DNA of 23,763 nucleotides from Clostridia bacterium (GTDB lineage Bacteria > Bacillota > Clostridia > Saccharofermentanales > UBA5734). Positions 22,628 through 23,763 of the stretch are shown here, in pieces. Numbering within the stretch: the first letter of the stretch is position 1; every line of letters begins with the position of its first letter. The DNA is taken from assembly GCA_017997315.1 (NCBI GenBank), contig JAGOFF010000010.1, positions 1 through 23,763 of the forward strand, written 5' to 3'. The notes beneath the pieces were generated by a model. It was not told the origin of the DNA, searched no databases, and was given only the letters and a program-made list of their open reading frames with translations. The position numbers were made by a program, and so were the translations under genes.

Positions 22628-23545
22628 CTATCCGTTCCGTGGCCGTGTCCCGGACACCTCTTCAAGGATCGCGTTCTGCGCGTGCAGGAGATACTCCTTG
22701 GCTTCGTGGTTGCGGCACAGCGGGGAACGCATCGCCTCCGCGGAGACCTCCTGCCCGCGTGTGACCGGAGGGCAGGGCAGGAACAGCGCGTCCGTCCGCA
22801 TCCGGGAGAGCATCGCACCGGTCACCTGATACGGGAGGAACCGCGCCGCGATGCGCGCCTTCTCCCCGGGATCGTCCGTGTGCGGCCAGCAGTCGGTGTA
22901 CAGCAGATCCGTGCGCTCCAGGCATCCGTCAAGGGATTCCCGGATCCGGATCTCGCCGACCGCGCCTTCGCGGTACGCCGCGAGGCTTTCCCCATCGGCG
23001 AGATGTTCCGGCGGTGCGATCTGCGTCACCCGGATCGGGAAACGCGCCGCGGCCTCGAACCAGCTGCCGCACAGATTGGACTCCTCGCCGAGAAAAACAA
23101 CGTCCAGCCCGTCCAGCGAACCGCGCCGCCTGCGGATATACTGCAGGTCGCCCAGAATTTCGCACGGGTGGTTCCGGTCCGTACGGGCGTTGACCACCGC
23201 GGCGTCCGTGCTGTCCGCCAGCACGAGCAGGTCGGCGTGCCGTCGGGTGCGCACGACCAGGATGTCGAACCATTTGTCCAGATAATGTCCAACGTCCTCG
23301 AGCGGCTCCTGCACTCCGAGCTCGCCGGGAAGCTGAGTGACCGAAGCCCCCATCGCGCGCGCCCCGATCTCGAACGCGGCGCGGTTGCGGAATCCCTGTC
23401 CGTAGAACCAGAGCGCAACCGGACGCCCCTCCAGGGATCGGGGCATCACGCCCGCGTGCCAGGCGGACGCAAGTTCGTCCGCGCGGTCCAACAGCCCGTT
23501 CAACTCGGCGGGCGTACGGTCGAGGATCGAGAGGAAGTGCCTCAT
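22628..23545 (-). CDS. Ornithine/aspartate carbamoyltransferase-family protein with altered active site
   Basis: A 305-residue protein of the transcarbamylase fold. Family landmarks remain: NHPCEILGDL (125-134) for HPCQALADL, YTDCW (216-220), TRGQEV (262-267) and the C-terminal HAQNAIL. Key motifs differ: the carbamoyl-phosphate loop SxRTR is G51-F-R-N-R55, HPCQ is HPCE, the ornithine-binding SMG loop is missing after YTDCW, and HCLP is P257-C-P-P. The substrate is thus unlikely to be ornithine, and the donor might not be carbamoyl phosphate. I recall similar FRNRAAFE variants annotated loosely as ornithine carbamoyltransferase in Bacillota. The ATG at 23545 has AAGGA 7 nt upstream. It is 35 bp after the oxidoreductase and 9 bp before the PhzF gene. 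Confidence 0.8.
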   Translation of the reverse strand: MRHFLSILDRTPAELNGLLDRADELASAWHAGVMPRSLEGRPVALWFYGQGFRNRAAFEIGARAMGASVTQLPGELGVQEPLEDVGHYLDKWFDILVVRTRRHADLLVLADSTDAAVVNARTDRNHPCEILGDLQYIRRRRGSLDGLDVVFLGEESNLCGSWFEAAARFPIRVTQIAPPEHLADGESLAAYREGAVGEIRIRESLDGCLERTDLLYTDCWPHTDDPGEKARIAARFLPYQVTGAMLSRMRTDALFLPCPPVTRGQEVSAEAMRSPLCRNHEAKEYLLHAQNAILEEVSGTRPRNG

Positions 23546-23580
23546 GGTGCGTTCCTTTCGCAGCCGGAAAGCGGTCGCCG

Positions 23581-23763
23581 TCAGAACTGCGCCCGCGCCT
23601 CGTCGAAAATCCGGGCGCAGTCCAGGGTATCCCGCAGGGGAATCCACGGACTGTCCAGATCCCCGTTGCGGAGTAGATCCGCAAAGTGCCGGATTTCGTA
23701 GATGAATCCGTTGTCACAGGGTTCCTCGTACCGTTCCGCAAGGGCGCCCGCCCCGTCGAACCG
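23581..23763 (-). CDS. Gfo/Idh/MocA-family oxidoreductase, C-terminal fragment
   Basis: Only the last 60 residues are in the window; the gene continues to the right. The tail GFIYEIRHFADLLRNGDLDS followed by PWIPLRDTLDCARIFDEARAQF is the characteristic C-terminal helix of the NAD(P)-dependent Gfo/Idh/MocA sugar and inositol dehydrogenases, where EIxHFxxxIRxGxxxSP and LxDTLxxxxIxDExR recur. The substrate cannot be told from this fragment. It precedes the transcarbamylase-like gene by 35 bp in the same direction, so it belongs to the same operon. Confidence 0.75.
   Translation of the reverse strand, partial: RFDGAGALAERYEEPCDNGFIYEIRHFADLLRNGDLDSPWIPLRDTLDCARIFDEARAQF

Overview
This is a 23.8 kb, high-GC bacterial chromosome segment with no tRNA, rRNA, CRISPR array, transposase or phage gene that I can see. 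It holds 24 protein genes. All are on the minus strand except one lipoprotein gene at 4065-5498, and the first and last genes are cut by the window edges. The oxygen-sensitive class III ribonucleotide reductase, a clostridial-type ferredoxin and a sulfatase point to an anaerobe. Purine-rich AGGAGG/GGAGG ribosome sites and the mix of families (DUF815 ATPase, BltD/PaiA-like acetyltransferase, cyclic-di-GMP proteins) suggest a GC-rich Clostridia-like lineage. That placement is inference; the window has no phylogenetic marker.

Layout in window order (minus-strand transcription runs right to left). 1-3766: glucose-6-phosphate dehydrogenase (partial), nrdG and nrdD, the last two overlapping by ATGA. 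Upstream of nrdD lies a pair of NrdR-box-like sites 31 bp apart. 4065-5498: a transglutaminase-like lipoprotein. 5544-9597: a tight operon read ferredoxin, acetyltransferase-HIT fusion, GT-C type membrane glycosyltransferase, DUF815 AAA+ ATPase. 9675-11451: a seven-helix membrane diguanylate cyclase followed by protein isoaspartate methyltransferase. 11636-12483: a cupin and an acetyltransferase under their own promoter.

12601-17495 is an accessory-looking stretch. Two uncharacterised alpha/alpha-toroid (terpenoid-cyclase-fold-like) proteins flank an acetyltransferase, a type I sulfatase and an SGNH esterase. The esterase and sulfatase sit 27 bp apart and probably remove ester and sulfate groups from a glycan. 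17507-21569: an AlkA-like glycosylase, an AqpZ-type aquaporin overlapping a polyamine-type acetyltransferase, and a large PAS-PAS-PAS-GGDEF-HD-GYP protein that may both make and break cyclic-di-GMP.

21740-23763: a compact three-gene metabolic group, read Gfo/Idh/MocA oxidoreductase (partial), a transcarbamylase-fold protein whose carbamoyl-phosphate and ornithine motifs are altered, and a PhzF-type isomerase. This is the best candidate in the window for an undescribed pathway. Candidate promoters repeatedly show a TACAAT/TATAAT -10 box; the one for zwf sits so close to the start codon that the mRNA may be leaderless.
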